Shown piece after piece: positions 8,507-16,865 of a stretch of 64,000 nucleotides of DNA. The notes below the pieces were generated by a model. The model saw only the letters and a list, made by a program, of their open reading frames with translations. It ran no database searches and had not been told where the DNA came from. Both the position numbers and the translations under genes were made by a program. Source of the DNA: Occallatibacter gabretensis (GTDB lineage Bacteria; Acidobacteriota; Terriglobia; Terriglobales; Acidobacteriaceae); NCBI RefSeq assembly GCF_001449115.1, contig NZ_LAIJ01000002.1, positions 186,001 through 250,000 of the forward strand. Reading direction: 5' to 3'. Within the stretch, counting starts at the first letter, position 1; every line of letters starts with the position of its first letter.

Positions 8507-9859
8507 ATGAACGACAACCTGCATCAGTTAAGTTGTTTCGGCTGCGGTGCGCGCATCGCGGGCACGGAGGCCCGTCCGGACTTTCGCTGCGAGGTCTGCG
8601 GGGATCTGTTTGAGGTGGAGTATCCAGGCTGGGCGCAGAAAGGCTCGTCGAATCGCCCCAATCCAGGCGCGCTCAAGTGGCTCTGGCGTGAGCGCCGTTG
8701 CTCCTCAGAGACACTCGATCACTCTGGTGTCTGGCGCTTCCGTGAACTGCTGCCGTTTCTGGATAGCTACGGCAATGCCGTCACGCTCCGCGAAGGCAAC
8801 ACACCCCTATATCCACTCTTTCGTGCTGCAAAAGCCCTTGGCATCGATCAACTTTTTGCCAAGCACCAGGGCATGAACCCCACCGGATCTTTCAAGGACA
8901 CCGGCATGACGGCTGCGCTCAGCGTCGCGCGCGAGCGTGGCTTTGAGTGGGTCGCATGCGCCTCCACAGGCAACACCTCAGCCGCAATGGCGGCCTATGC
9001 CGCGCGGGCCGGTCTGCGCAGCCTTGTGCTGATTCCCGAAGGCAAAATTGCATGGGGTAAGCTTTCGCAGGCCATGGACTACGGCGCCGTCACCTGCCAG
9101 CTTAAAACGGACTTCGATGGCTGCCTGCGTCTGCTCACGGAGATTGTCCAGACGGAACCGATCTGCCTTCTCAATTCCGTGAATCCGTATCGTCTGGAAG
9201 GTCAGAAGACTCCCGCCTTTGAGATTGCTGAAGCACTGGACTGGAATGTGCCCGATCATCTCATCGTGCCCGGCGGCAATCTCGGCAACAGCTCTGCGCT
9301 TGGCAAGGGCTTCAAGGAGCTGAAAGACCTCGGTCTTGTCGCTCGTATTCCACGCATTTCCATTATTCAGGCAGAAGGCGCCAACCCTCTGGTGCGCATG
9401 CTTGCACAAGGCTCCTCCACGCTGGAACCGGTGGAAGCTCACACCCGCGCTACCGCCATCCGTATTGGAAGCCCGGCCTCATGGCGCAAAGCTGTCAGGA
9501 TTATTCAGGACACAGGCGGCTGGTGCATCGATGTTTCTGAAGCTGAGATCGCCATTGCCAAGGCGGAACTGGGCGCAGAGGGTCTGGGGTGTGAGCCAGC
9601 CTCCGCCGTTACGTTGGCCGGTCTTAAAAAACTGCGCGCCAAGAACCTGATCAGCTCTAGCGACGTGGTGGTGCTGGTACTCACGGGGCACACGCTCAAG
9701 GATGCCGACTACACGATTGATTTTCACCGCGGCACGTTATTGCGCGAGGAGGAAAAAGCCGGCCTTGAACAGTTCATCGAGCCGCTTCGCCGCAACGCCA
9801 TCTCCATGGATGCGGATCCGGCGGCAGTATTGGCGGCTATCAAGGACGCCCGCGCATGA
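8507..9859 (+). CDS. thrC: Threonine synthase
   Basis: A 450-residue PLP enzyme that converts O-phosphohomoserine to threonine. The PLP-lysine motif is GMNPTGSFKDTGM, and the phosphate loop is CASTGNTSAAMAAYA. The N-terminus carries two CxxC pairs (CFGCG and CEVCG), a zinc-ribbon-like element common in this subgroup. An in-frame ATG at 8474 with AAAGG close before it is an alternative start; 8507 fits the protein family better but its ribosome site is weak. The stop overlaps the thrB start by 4 bp (ATGA), so the two are translationally coupled. Confidence 0.93.
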   Translation: MNDNLHQLSCFGCGARIAGTEARPDFRCEVCGDLFEVEYPGWAQKGSSNRPNPGALKWLWRERRCSSETLDHSGVWRFRELLPFLDSYGNAVTLREGNTPLYPLFRAAKALGIDQLFAKHQGMNPTGSFKDTGMTAALSVARERGFEWVACASTGNTSAAMAAYAARAGLRSLVLIPEGKIAWGKLSQAMDYGAVTCQLKTDFDGCLRLLTEIVQTEPICLLNSVNPYRLEGQKTPAFEIAEALDWNVPDHLIVPGGNLGNSSALGKGFKELKDLGLVARIPRISIIQAEGANPLVRMLAQGSSTLEPVEAHTRATAIRIGSPASWRKAVRIIQDTGGWCIDVSEAEIAIAKAELGAEGLGCEPASAVTLAGLKKLRAKNLISSSDVVVLVLTGHTLKDADYTIDFHRGTLLREEEKAGLEQFIEPLRRNAISMDADPAAVLAAIKDARA

Positions 9860-10782
9860 GTGAGCCTTTTTTCATCCGGCTTCCTGCGTCTTCTGCAAAT
9901 CTTGGACCAGGCTTTGACGCCGTGGGCGTAGCGCTCGATTTCCATCTTGAAATCGAGGCCGCGCCAGCAGCGCAGTTCTCCATCGATGCAACGGGCCGGG
10001 ATGCAGAGCGCTGCGCTCGCCTGACAGATAACCTGGTGCTCGACCTCTATCGCGATGTACTGGGGAAAGAGGGCCGCCCCGTCGTCCCGCTGACCATCCG
10101 GATGCGAAACCAGATTCCCCTCGGCATGGGCTGCGGTTCCTCAGCCGCAGGCCGGCTCGCAGCGCTGTCTCTGGCCGTCCACTTTGGCGAACTTGGCTGG
10201 TCGGCCGAGCGAATTCTTGAGGAAGCAGTGCTTCTGGAAGGTCATCCAGATAATGCGACCGCCTGCTGGCATGGAGGCTTCGTGGCTGCGGCGCAATTAG
10301 CCGGCAGCGCCCGGCCTGAGCGCGTCTGGTTTGCAAGTATAGCTCCGCCGGCAGCCTGGCGCGCTATGGTCGTCCTGCCATCTGAGCCTCTGGCCACCAG
10401 CAAGGCCCGCGCCGTGCTGCCGGAAAGCTATAAGCGCGCTGACGTTGTGGCCAACCTGCAAGCTGCGGCCCTGCTTTCTGCGGCTTTTGCGCAGGGAAGG
10501 GGCGACCTGCTGGCGTACGCCATGCGGGATCGAATCCATCAGCCTTACCGCGGAGAGATTTGTCATTTGCTGCCGCCGCTCCTTACGCTTGCGGGCGGTC
10601 AGGGAATCCTCGGCGTATCTCTCAGCGGCGCGGGTCCGGCTGTACTTGTCATTGTTGAAAGCGAAGAGCGCATTCAGACGGCAACCGCAGCTATTCAGTC
10701 GGCGCTAAAAGGGCTTCAGCCAGCAGAGCTGGTCGTCAGCCGTTTCACCGCTTCGGGTACAACTTTTGGGCCAAAAATTTAG
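9856..10782 (+). CDS. thrB: Homoserine kinase
   Basis: A 308-residue GHMP kinase that phosphorylates homoserine, the step before threonine synthase. It has the N-terminal PASSANLGPGFDAVG, the ATP-binding IPLGMGCGSSAAG, and the C-terminal motif GVSLSGAGPAVL. The 4-bp overlap with thrC shows that the two consecutive enzymes are made together. Length is normal. Confidence 0.95.
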   Translation: MSEPFFIRLPASSANLGPGFDAVGVALDFHLEIEAAPAAQFSIDATGRDAERCARLTDNLVLDLYRDVLGKEGRPVVPLTIRMRNQIPLGMGCGSSAAGRLAALSLAVHFGELGWSAERILEEAVLLEGHPDNATACWHGGFVAAAQLAGSARPERVWFASIAPPAAWRAMVVLPSEPLATSKARAVLPESYKRADVVANLQAAALLSAAFAQGRGDLLAYAMRDRIHQPYRGEICHLLPPLLTLAGGQGILGVSLSGAGPAVLVIVESEERIQTATAAIQSALKGLQPAELVVSRFTASGTTFGPKI

Positions 10783-11181
10783 CAGTAATCGAAAGATCAT
10801 TACGAAAGGAAACTGACAGAAAGCTGCTGCATGCTTGCTATTTGCTTCCTTTTTCCCAACTTAGATGCTTCAAATTTTTAACAAAGTGTTCCATATTATG
10901 AAACTTCGATTACCTTTGGATTACCTAAGATTGCTTGCTTCTCTATCACGGAAACCATACTCTACGCATCGTGGGCAGTTCTGGGGGAGGGCTGCTCTAG
11001 CGCCCGAGATTCCTTGATAGGAATCCGGGCGCTTTAATTTTGTGCCCCTTGGCGGCATTCGCGGCTATCGCGTCGGGTTCTCCGCTTGCGACTTTATGCA
11101 TGTCTTACGCATCCCATGAGAGACTGAATTGCAGAGAAACCGGCCGAACCGGGGGCTGCAGGAATTAGGAGCGAGAGAATC
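10783..11181. other. Gene-free stretch, possible small RNA
   Basis: About 400 bases between thrB and the thioredoxin gene with no convincing open frame. A weak AAAGGAA/TTCCTTT hairpin at 10805-10852, followed by T residues, may end thrB. Further on, a GGGCAG/CTGCTC stem-loop (near 10975-10997) directly precedes a strong terminator at 10999-11033, far from either gene. This is the layout expected of a short non-coding RNA, but no family was recognised and no clear promoter was found. Confidence 0.4.
10999..11041 (+). terminator. Intrinsic terminator (orphan)
   Basis: A GC-rich stem with a single bulged A: AGCGCCCG(a)GATTCCT pairs with AGGAATCCGGGCGCT around a TGAT loop, followed by TTTAATTTT. 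It is over 200 bases downstream of thrB and 140 upstream of the thioredoxin gene. Confidence 0.75.
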
Positions 11182-11514
11182 ATGGCGGGAGCGGGTGTTT
11201 TTGAGTTTACTGATGCGAATTTCGACCAGGAGGTGCTCAACAGCGAGCAGCCTGTTCTGGTGGATTTCTGGGCAGGTTGGTGCGGTCCCTGCAAAATGAT
11301 TGCCCCCTTTGTGGATGGTGTGGCGGCGCAGTACGCCGGCAAAATCAAGGTGGGTAAGGTCAACGTAGATCAAAACGGCGCAACGCCCTCGCGATACGGT
11401 ATCCGCGGCATTCCGGCGCTGCTGTTGTTCAAGGGCGGCAAGGTGGTCGACCAGATCATCGGCTATGTTCCCCAGGAAGCGATCGCGGAGAAGGTCGAGA
11501 AGCTGATCGCGTAA
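11182..11514 (+). CDS. trxA: Thioredoxin
   Basis: A 110-residue cytoplasmic thioredoxin that reduces protein disulfides. The redox site WCGPC is at residues 33-37, preceded by VLVDFWAGWC, with the cis-proline segment GIPALLLFKGG. Length and motifs are typical of TrxA. It is followed by a strong terminator shared with the convergent lexA gene. Confidence 0.95.
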   Translation: MAGAGVFEFTDANFDQEVLNSEQPVLVDFWAGWCGPCKMIAPFVDGVAAQYAGKIKVGKVNVDQNGATPSRYGIRGIPALLLFKGGKVVDQIIGYVPQEAIAEKVEKLIA

Positions 11515-11534
11515 GGTCGCTATCAGTACACAGC

Positions 11535-11563
11535 AAAAATCCCGGCATTTGCCGGGATTTTTG
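11535..11563. terminator. Bidirectional intrinsic terminator
   Basis: A perfect 12-bp stem, AAAAATCCCGGC with GCCGGGATTTTT, around an ATTT loop between the convergent trxA and lexA genes. A/T tracts on both sides make it usable from either direction. Confidence 0.9.
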
Positions 11564-11586
11564 CTTTCCGCTCGCTATCCACATTC

Positions 11587-12192
11587 TCAGTGGTACTTCC
11601 GAAGCACTCCAAGCACGCGGCCTTGAATAGCAATCTGCGAGGCAGGCACATAGATGGGTTCCATCTCAATATTCGCAGGCTGCAGGCGTACTACGCTGCC
11701 TTCTGAGTAGAACCGCTTAAGCGTTGTCTCTGATCCATGCACAAGAGCAACCACGATCTCTCCCTGCCGTGCAGTTCGTGTACGTTCCACCAGCACATAG
11801 TCGCCGCTGATGATGTGTTCATCGCGCATCGAGTCGCCTCGCACCTCAAGCGCAAAGACGTCGCGGTTACCCACCACGTCGAAGAGGGAAATCGACTCCA
11901 TGGATTCGCTTGTTTCCACCGGACGGCCAGCGGCAATGCGCCCAGCCAGTGGCAGCCGGTCACTCGAACGCGTACGCGTGCCGGGAGGAAGCACGTCAAT
12001 CGAGCGACTGCGGTTATGTACGCGGTCCAGCATGCCCTTGTTTTCGAGATTTGTGATGTGCTTGTGTACCGTAGCGAGGCTTTTGAGTCCCATGCCGCGC
12101 GCAATCTCCTCGAAAGAAGGCGAGTAGCCATTGCGCGCCACAAATCCTTCCAGAAAATCGAGAACTTCCTTCTGCCGTCGTGTCACTGCCAT
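11587..12192 (-). CDS. lexA: LexA repressor
   Basis: A 201-residue SOS repressor: an N-terminal winged helix-turn-helix (SPSFEEIARGMGLKSLATVHKHI, residues 24-46) and a C-terminal S24 self-cleavage domain. The scissile Ala88-Gly89 (RIAAGRP), catalytic Ser121 (GDSM) and Lys159 (TTLKRF) are all present, so RecA-stimulated autocleavage should work. Its own promoter at 12261-12288 contains a direct repeat between the -35 and -10 boxes, consistent with autoregulation. It is convergent with trxA. Confidence 0.95.
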   Translation of the reverse strand: MAVTRRQKEVLDFLEGFVARNGYSPSFEEIARGMGLKSLATVHKHITNLENKGMLDRVHNRSRSIDVLPPGTRTRSSDRLPLAGRIAAGRPVETSESMESISLFDVVGNRDVFALEVRGDSMRDEHIISGDYVLVERTRTARQGEIVVALVHGSETTLKRFYSEGSVVRLQPANIEMEPIYVPASQIAIQGRVLGVLRKYH

Positions 12193-12260
12193 CCGCTTTT
12201 ACACTCCCTGCCGGTGCGTGCCGGCTTCGGCGTGCTGCAGGTTTCAGCAGCCCTGCGCGC

Positions 12261-12288
12261 ATTATAGCGAATAAAAAGCGAATCGCAA
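12261..12288 (-). promoter_or_regulatory. lexA promoter with putative LexA operator
   Basis: On the minus strand: TTGCGA (12283-12288), 16 bases, TATAAT (12261-12266), a near-consensus housekeeping promoter about 70 bases before lexA. Between and over the boxes lie two copies of ATTCGC (+ strand GCGAAT at 12267-12272 and 12278-12283) spaced 11 bases start to start, giving ATTC-N7-ATTC. This layout resembles the direct-repeat LexA box GTTC-N7-GTTC of Alphaproteobacteria. The promoter is well supported; the operator role is inferred. Confidence 0.75.
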
Positions 12289-12443
12289 TAATAATTGATT
12301 TTTATTACCAATTTTCCGTAGCGCCATTCCAGTAACTTTCCATACGTACTGCATTTTCTTGAAAAGAAATACAGTTCCCCCTCAGGATTCCGCCACAAGC
12401 TGCCGATTCTGTAGCAAGAGCCCACTCCATCCGGGTACGAAAT

Positions 12444-13499
12444 ATGCATGAGAGCGGAATGATCTTGATCGGCGAATATCTCCGCGGACGAAAGTCCCTT
12501 GGCGCCTCCGGGTCCAGCCAGGACTACCCCAGCGCGGCAAATACTCCCTCTGCGCTCCTTGCGGCCTATCGGGATGCCATCGAAACCATGGGCCGCTGCG
12601 GAGTGGAAATCTCCACAGCTGAAGGAACGGGCCTCCTTGAGGCCATGGAGGCTGTCTCCGCTGATCTCGAGCAGGACAGCACGGAAGAGTCCATCTCCCG
12701 AGTCGGCAAAAAGGTGCATGATCAACTGACCGCCTGGGGCCGGGGGATGGCCAAACATCTCGAGCACCGGACCAGCGAGGTCAAGGAGATGCTGCTCGTG
12801 CTGGCCCGGAGCACCCAGCGTGCCGGGGAGCGCGATCAACGCTGCGCACGGCACATTGAGGCCATCACCCATAAACTTCATGCCATCGCGCGCTATGACG
12901 ATCTCCCGCTCATGCGCGAGTCCATCCTCGCCGCCGCAGCAGAGATAAGAAAGTCGATCAGCACAATTCTCGATGAGAGCAACGCTGAACTGGCCGAGTT
13001 GCGTACGCAGATGGCCGCTTTCAGGGATCGCCTCCAGGAAGCCGAACGCGTTGCCTCACTCGACTCCCTCACGCAGTTGCCCAACCGTTTCGCCATAGAA
13101 AAAGAGATTGTCCGGCGCATCGAAGAAGGGCGGCCGTTCAGCATCGGTCTCATCGACATCGACGACTTCAAAACCGTCAACGATAATCATGGCCATCTCA
13201 TCGGCGACGAGATCCTACGCCAGTTCGGCGGAGAGCTGCGCAACGCGCTTCGCTCCACAGACGTCGCCGGGCGCTGGGGTGGCGACGAGTGGGTGATGGT
13301 GCTCGATTGCCCTCTCGCGGCCGCGCAGAAACTCGTCGAGCGCGTCAGCACATGGGTCTGCGGTCACTATCTTGTAGGCGCACTGCGTCTGTCCGTGACG
13401 GCCTCGATCGGCGCGGCCGAGTACGTACCCGGCGAGACCATGCAGCAGCTTTTCCAGCGCGCCGATGACGCCATGTATCGGCGCAAGCGTCCGCATTGA
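12444..13499 (+). CDS. Diguanylate cyclase (GGDEF domain)
   Basis: A 351-residue soluble protein with a C-terminal GGDEF domain (about residues 205-350) that should make cyclic di-GMP from two GTP. The active site reads GGDEW, keeping the essential GGDE but with Trp in place of Phe. The product-inhibition site RSTD lies exactly five residues upstream. The first 200 residues are helical and charged, with no recognisable sensor domain and no membrane segment. It starts some 200 bases before the flagellar regulators, so a role in the motile/sessile switch is plausible but inferred. Confidence 0.9.
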   Translation: MHESGMILIGEYLRGRKSLGASGSSQDYPSAANTPSALLAAYRDAIETMGRCGVEISTAEGTGLLEAMEAVSADLEQDSTEESISRVGKKVHDQLTAWGRGMAKHLEHRTSEVKEMLLVLARSTQRAGERDQRCARHIEAITHKLHAIARYDDLPLMRESILAAAAEIRKSISTILDESNAELAELRTQMAAFRDRLQEAERVASLDSLTQLPNRFAIEKEIVRRIEEGRPFSIGLIDIDDFKTVNDNHGHLIGDEILRQFGGELRNALRSTDVAGRWGGDEWVMVLDCPLAAAQKLVERVSTWVCGHYLVGALRLSVTASIGAAEYVPGETMQQLFQRADDAMYRRKRPH

Positions 13500-13653
13500 A
13501 GTCTTGTCGCCCATTTTGACACTTCATCTTCTCTTATCCCACTTACGGAATCCACTCTCACTCTTTCATCTCTCTCATCTTGCGCTTTAAATCCTCTCAC
13601 GCAATCGTGGAGATGCAGCACATGAAAGTCCTCTAATTCAGACGACTCAAATG

Positions 13654-13670
13654 TGGACAGCATTCTGCAA
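13654..13670 (+). promoter_or_regulatory. Possible sigma-54 (-24/-12) promoter
   Basis: TGGACAGCATTCTGCAA has GG (13655-13656) and GC (13667-13668) separated by exactly ten bases, and the TGCA of the -12 element. The middle of the -24 box departs from consensus. Transcription would begin near 13680, just ahead of the ribosome site of the response regulator that starts at 13701. Confidence 0.45.
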
Positions 13671-13700
13671 CAGATCGGGACAGCAGGAGAGCAAGCATTC

Positions 13701-14444
13701 ATGAGATTGCTAATTGCCGAAGACGATCCGGCGCTGGGGTTATTTCTTACACGCGGCCTGGAATCAGACGGTCACAGGGTGCGCCTCGCGCAGAACGGCG
13801 CGGCGGCTGTTGAGGCCTTCCGTGAGGAGATGCCCGACCTCACGATTCTCGATCTGAACATGCCGGTCAAAGATGGCGAGCAGGTGCTCGCGGAGCTGCG
13901 TTGCCTGGACGCTGATCTGCCGGTACTGATTCTTACCGGGCGAGGTGAAGTCGAGACGCGCGTACGCTGCCTCGATCTTGGAGCGGATGACCTGATGACC
14001 AAGCCTTTCAGCCTGCATGAACTGCGCGCGCGCTGCCGCGCGCTGATGCGGCGCAAGCGGGAGGCGCGTCTGCTTCTGCGCGCGGGCGATCTTGAGATCG
14101 ACCGCATGGAGCACACCGTGCGCCGCGCGGGCGAGCATATACAGCTCACGAACAAGGAATTTTCGTTGCTCGAGCAGCTGATGCTGAACCGCGGCCAGTG
14201 CGTCTCGCGCGTTGAGCTTCTGGATACGGTCTGGAAGATGGAACCCGCGCAGACCACCAACATCGTCGACGTGTATGTGAATTATCTGCGCCGCAAATTG
14301 AAAGACCCCGCGCCGGGGCATCTGATTCGCACCGTGCGCGGCCAGGGATACAAGGTTCCATCGGATGCTGAGCTGGCTATCGTGCTGGCGCCGGCACTCC
14401 ATAGCGCCGTCTTACCCGCAGCAGCACGCGCCGAGATGCTCTAA
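13701..14444 (+). CDS. OmpR-family response regulator
   Basis: A 247-residue two-component regulator. The receiver domain carries the acidic pair Glu7/Asp8 and Asp9, the phospho-acceptor Asp51 (LTILDLNMP) and the conserved lysine in MTKPFSL. It is followed by an OmpR/PhoB winged-helix DNA-binding domain (LTNKEFSLLEQLMLNRGQCVSR to IRTVRGQGYKV). An upstream in-frame ATG at 13653 overlaps a candidate sigma-54 promoter, while AGGAG precedes 13701, so the shorter form is preferred. No partner kinase lies nearby; the next gene is the flagellar sigma-54 activator. Confidence 0.9.
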   Translation: MRLLIAEDDPALGLFLTRGLESDGHRVRLAQNGAAAVEAFREEMPDLTILDLNMPVKDGEQVLAELRCLDADLPVLILTGRGEVETRVRCLDLGADDLMTKPFSLHELRARCRALMRRKREARLLLRAGDLEIDRMEHTVRRAGEHIQLTNKEFSLLEQLMLNRGQCVSRVELLDTVWKMEPAQTTNIVDVYVNYLRRKLKDPAPGHLIRTVRGQGYKVPSDAELAIVLAPALHSAVLPAAARAEML

Positions 14445-14483
14445 GACTCGCAGGACTGAAACCGCAACAAAGGAGAAGCACAC

Positions 14484-15872
14484 GTGGCCTCACCCGCATC
14501 ACATTCCACCTTTGGCCCTCTTTCGTTTGGCCCTCCACCGGCCTCCATTCCGATCTCGCGCGTGCGGCAGCGCATTGCGCTTCTGATCAGCGCCGATGCC
14601 AGCCTCCGCGAACAGTTGCGAGAGACGCTTATTGGATTGCGCTGGCAGGTGCGCGAGGCATCCTCCGGTGCGCAGGCCTGGGCGGCTGCCGATGGCATAC
14701 CCATTGAGGCGGCCATCGTCGATTCCTGGCTCCCTGACCTTGATCTCGGTGAGTTTCTCGCGGAGTTCCAGCGTTCTTTCGCTGGCGTTGATGTGCTGAC
14801 GGTTGAGGGCGCAGTCAACTCGGAAGGTCCGCGCAGCCCCTACCGGCAGGAGTTGCTCTACGCTCTGCGGATCAGCCAGGATGGAGCGTCCCAGAGTGAG
14901 GTCCTCACCGATACGGCTGCGTGGAATGCGGCGCCTGAGATTGCAGAGGGACCGGAGCCATTTCTTTCACCTGCGGTCCCATCTTTTTCAGCAGTAAAGA
15001 CAGAGACCGTCTCTGAAGCGCGGCCTCTTGATCAGCGTCTTACTGACCAGCGTCTTTCCGATCCCCGGCTTGCGGAGCATCGCACTCCAGACCATCGGCT
15101 TGTGGACCACCGCCTTCCCGACTTGATCGGCAACGCGCCCTCCATGCTTGAGGTCAGCCGCCGCGTCCGGCTTGTCGCGCCGCGCTCGACGCCGGTGCTG
15201 ATCGAAGGGCCCACAGGTTCCGGCAAGGAGCTTGTGGCTCAGGCTCTGCATCGTCTTTCACCACGCGCCCGCAAGCCCTTTGTCGCGATTAATTGCGCCG
15301 CCATACCGGAGGCGCTCCTGGAAGCGGAGCTCTTCGGTCACACACGCGGAGCCTTTACCGGGGCCACGCACGGCAGAACAGGCCGCATTGAGGCTGCCGA
15401 TGGCGGCACGCTCTTTCTGGATGAGATTGGCGAGATGCCGCTGGCGCTACAGGCCAAGCTCCTGCGTTTTGTCGAATGCGGCGAACTACAGCGCGTCGGC
15501 GAGAACGAGTCGGTCCGCGTAGACGTGCGGATCATCGCAGCGACGCACCAGCATCTGGCAAAGAATGCCTCTGAAGGCAATTTCCGCTCGGACCTTTACT
15601 ACCGGCTGGCGGTCTTCCTCATCCGTACTCCCTCGCTGGCCGAGCGCGGTGAAGACCTCTCACTTCTGATCCAGCACTTCTTGGACAAGATGGGCCGAAC
15701 CGAGCCGGTTAAGCGCATCGACTCGGCAGCTGTTACGCGCCTTCTGGCGCATCCCTGGCCGGGGAACGTGCGCGAGCTTGAGCATGTGCTGGAACGTGCT
15801 TCTATCCTGGCCGGCGAAGCGCCGGTGATCACCGCAAGCGAGATCGAATTCGGCATCATTGCGCACGCATAA
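14484..15872 (+). CDS. Sigma-54 activator, FlgR/FlrC-like, lacking HTH
   Basis: A 462-residue enhancer-binding-type activator with a GTG start and AAAGGAGA before it. Residues about 30-120 form a degenerate receiver-like domain. A linker at 180-214 is made of seven pentapeptide repeats. The AAA+ domain (from about 215) has Walker A with Lys248 (GPTGSGKE), the sigma-54-contact loop GAFTGA, Walker B ([12 protein letters not shown]) and the [11 protein letters not shown] segment. The protein stops about 20 residues after that, so the usual C-terminal Fis-type helix-turn-helix is absent. It directly precedes flgB and is the likely activator of the hook promoter at 22897. Confidence 0.9.
   Translation: MASPASHSTFGPLSFGPPPASIPISRVRQRIALLISADASLREQLRETLIGLRWQVREASSGAQAWAAADGIPIEAAIVDSWLPDLDLGEFLAEFQRSFAGVDVLTVEGAVNSEGPRSPYRQELLYALRISQDGASQSEVLTDTAAWNAAPEIAEGPEPFLSPAVPSFSAVKTETVSEARPLDQRLTDQRLSDPRLAEHRTPDHRLVDHRLPDLIGNAPSMLEVSRRVRLVAPRSTPVLIEGPTGSGKELVAQALHRLSPRARKPFVAINCAAIPEALLEAELFGHTRGAFTGATHGRTGRIEAADGGTLFLDEIGEMPLALQAKLLRFVECGELQRVGENESVRVDVRIIAATHQHLAKNASEGNFRSDLYYRLAVFLIRTPSLAERGEDLSLLIQHFLDKMGRTEPVKRIDSAAVTRLLAHPWPGNVRELEHVLERASILAGEAPVITASEIEFGIIAHA
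15021..15125 (+). repeat. 15-bp coding tandem repeat (7 copies)
   Basis: Seven tandem 15-bp units encode the pentads [30 protein letters not shown] and RLPDL in the linker between the receiver-like and AAA+ domains of the sigma-54 activator. The consensus is R-L-x-D/E-x. Third-codon positions differ between units, so the protein pattern is better kept than the DNA. Confidence 0.9.
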
Positions 15873-15896
15873 CGCGAGAGGGGAGTGGAGAGCATC

Positions 15897-16259
15897 ATGC
15901 AAATCGAAACGATGATGAGCGATCAGTTGGCGCGCTACCTGGATCTGGCCAACGATCAGACGAAATTGACCGCCGAGAATATGGCCAATATCGACACACC
16001 CGGTTATCGCGCCATGGGCATGGACTTCGAGTCCGAGATGCGTTCTGCGATGTTTGGGGTCGAAGAGGGGCTTCCCGATCAGAAGGTACGGCTCCGTCCG
16101 GAGGAGAACCTGGTTACGCGGCCCGACGGCAACAATGTCTCGATGGACCGCGAGAGTCTGCATCTTGCCGAAGCGCAGTTGAAGTTCAAGACCGGCGTCG
16201 CGCTCCTCAAAGGCGAGTACCAGGCGGAGATGGATGCAATTCGCATAGACGGTAAATGA
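15897..16259 (+). CDS. flgB: Flagellar basal-body rod protein FlgB
   Basis: A 120-residue proximal rod subunit exported through the flagellar type III system. The rod-family N-terminal motif is visible (LTAENMANIDTPGYRA) and the C-terminal helix region includes LKFKTGVALLKGEYQ. A GTG lies 12 bases upstream in frame, but the ATG at 15897 has GGAG six bases before it. First structural gene of flgB-flgC-fliE-fliF-fliG-fliH-fliI-fliJ. Confidence 0.93.
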   Translation: MQIETMMSDQLARYLDLANDQTKLTAENMANIDTPGYRAMGMDFESEMRSAMFGVEEGLPDQKVRLRPEENLVTRPDGNNVSMDRESLHLAEAQLKFKTGVALLKGEYQAEMDAIRIDGK

Positions 16260-16320
16260 TGCGCCGGATTCAAAAGCAGAATTCGCTTTTCAGGTTTAAG
16301 TGCGTCATCAGGAGAACATC

Positions 16321-16836
16321 ATGAATCTTTTTGGGTTACTGGAGACTTCGGGCAGCGCGATGCAGGCCGAGCGAATGCGGGCCGAAGTAGTTGCGGCCAA
16401 TATGGCCAACGCTGAGACGACGCGTACTGCCGACGGAGGCGCTTACCACCGCCAGCATGTGATCTTTGCTGCCAATACTGGCAATGTGGAACTGGATCCC
16501 AATTTCGCCCTGGCGATGAACGGGGCCATCGGCTCGCCGCAAAACCTGATCGCGCCTCCGCCGATGCCCTCTTTCGCCTTTCCCGGAGCGGAGGGCGAGC
16601 CTGCCGGCGGTGTGCATATCGCGCAGGTGGTCCAGGATCCGGCGGCGCCATTACGCCGCTACGATCCAGGCCATCCGGATGCCGGTCCCGACGGATATGT
16701 TGATTATCCCGACATTAACCCGCTCACCGAGATGGTGGATCTTATGGGAGCAACCCGCGCCTATGGCCTGAATGGCTCAGCCGTACAGGCTGAGAAGAGC
16801 ATGATCGGCTCGGCGCTCGAGATTGGCAAGGCTTAA
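16321..16836 (+). CDS. flgC: Flagellar basal-body rod protein FlgC
   Basis: A 171-residue rod protein. It has the N-terminal rod signature (AEVVAANMANAETTRT) and the FlgC-type centre and end (YVDYPDINPLTEMVDLMGATRAYGLN). AGGAGA lies six bases before the ATG; an upstream GTG in the same frame has no such support. It follows flgB by about 60 bases. Confidence 0.94.
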   Translation: MNLFGLLETSGSAMQAERMRAEVVAANMANAETTRTADGGAYHRQHVIFAANTGNVELDPNFALAMNGAIGSPQNLIAPPPMPSFAFPGAEGEPAGGVHIAQVVQDPAAPLRRYDPGHPDAGPDGYVDYPDINPLTEMVDLMGATRAYGLNGSAVQAEKSMIGSALEIGKA

Positions 16837-16865
16837 TCCGCAACGCCTCAAACAAGGAGAATCGA

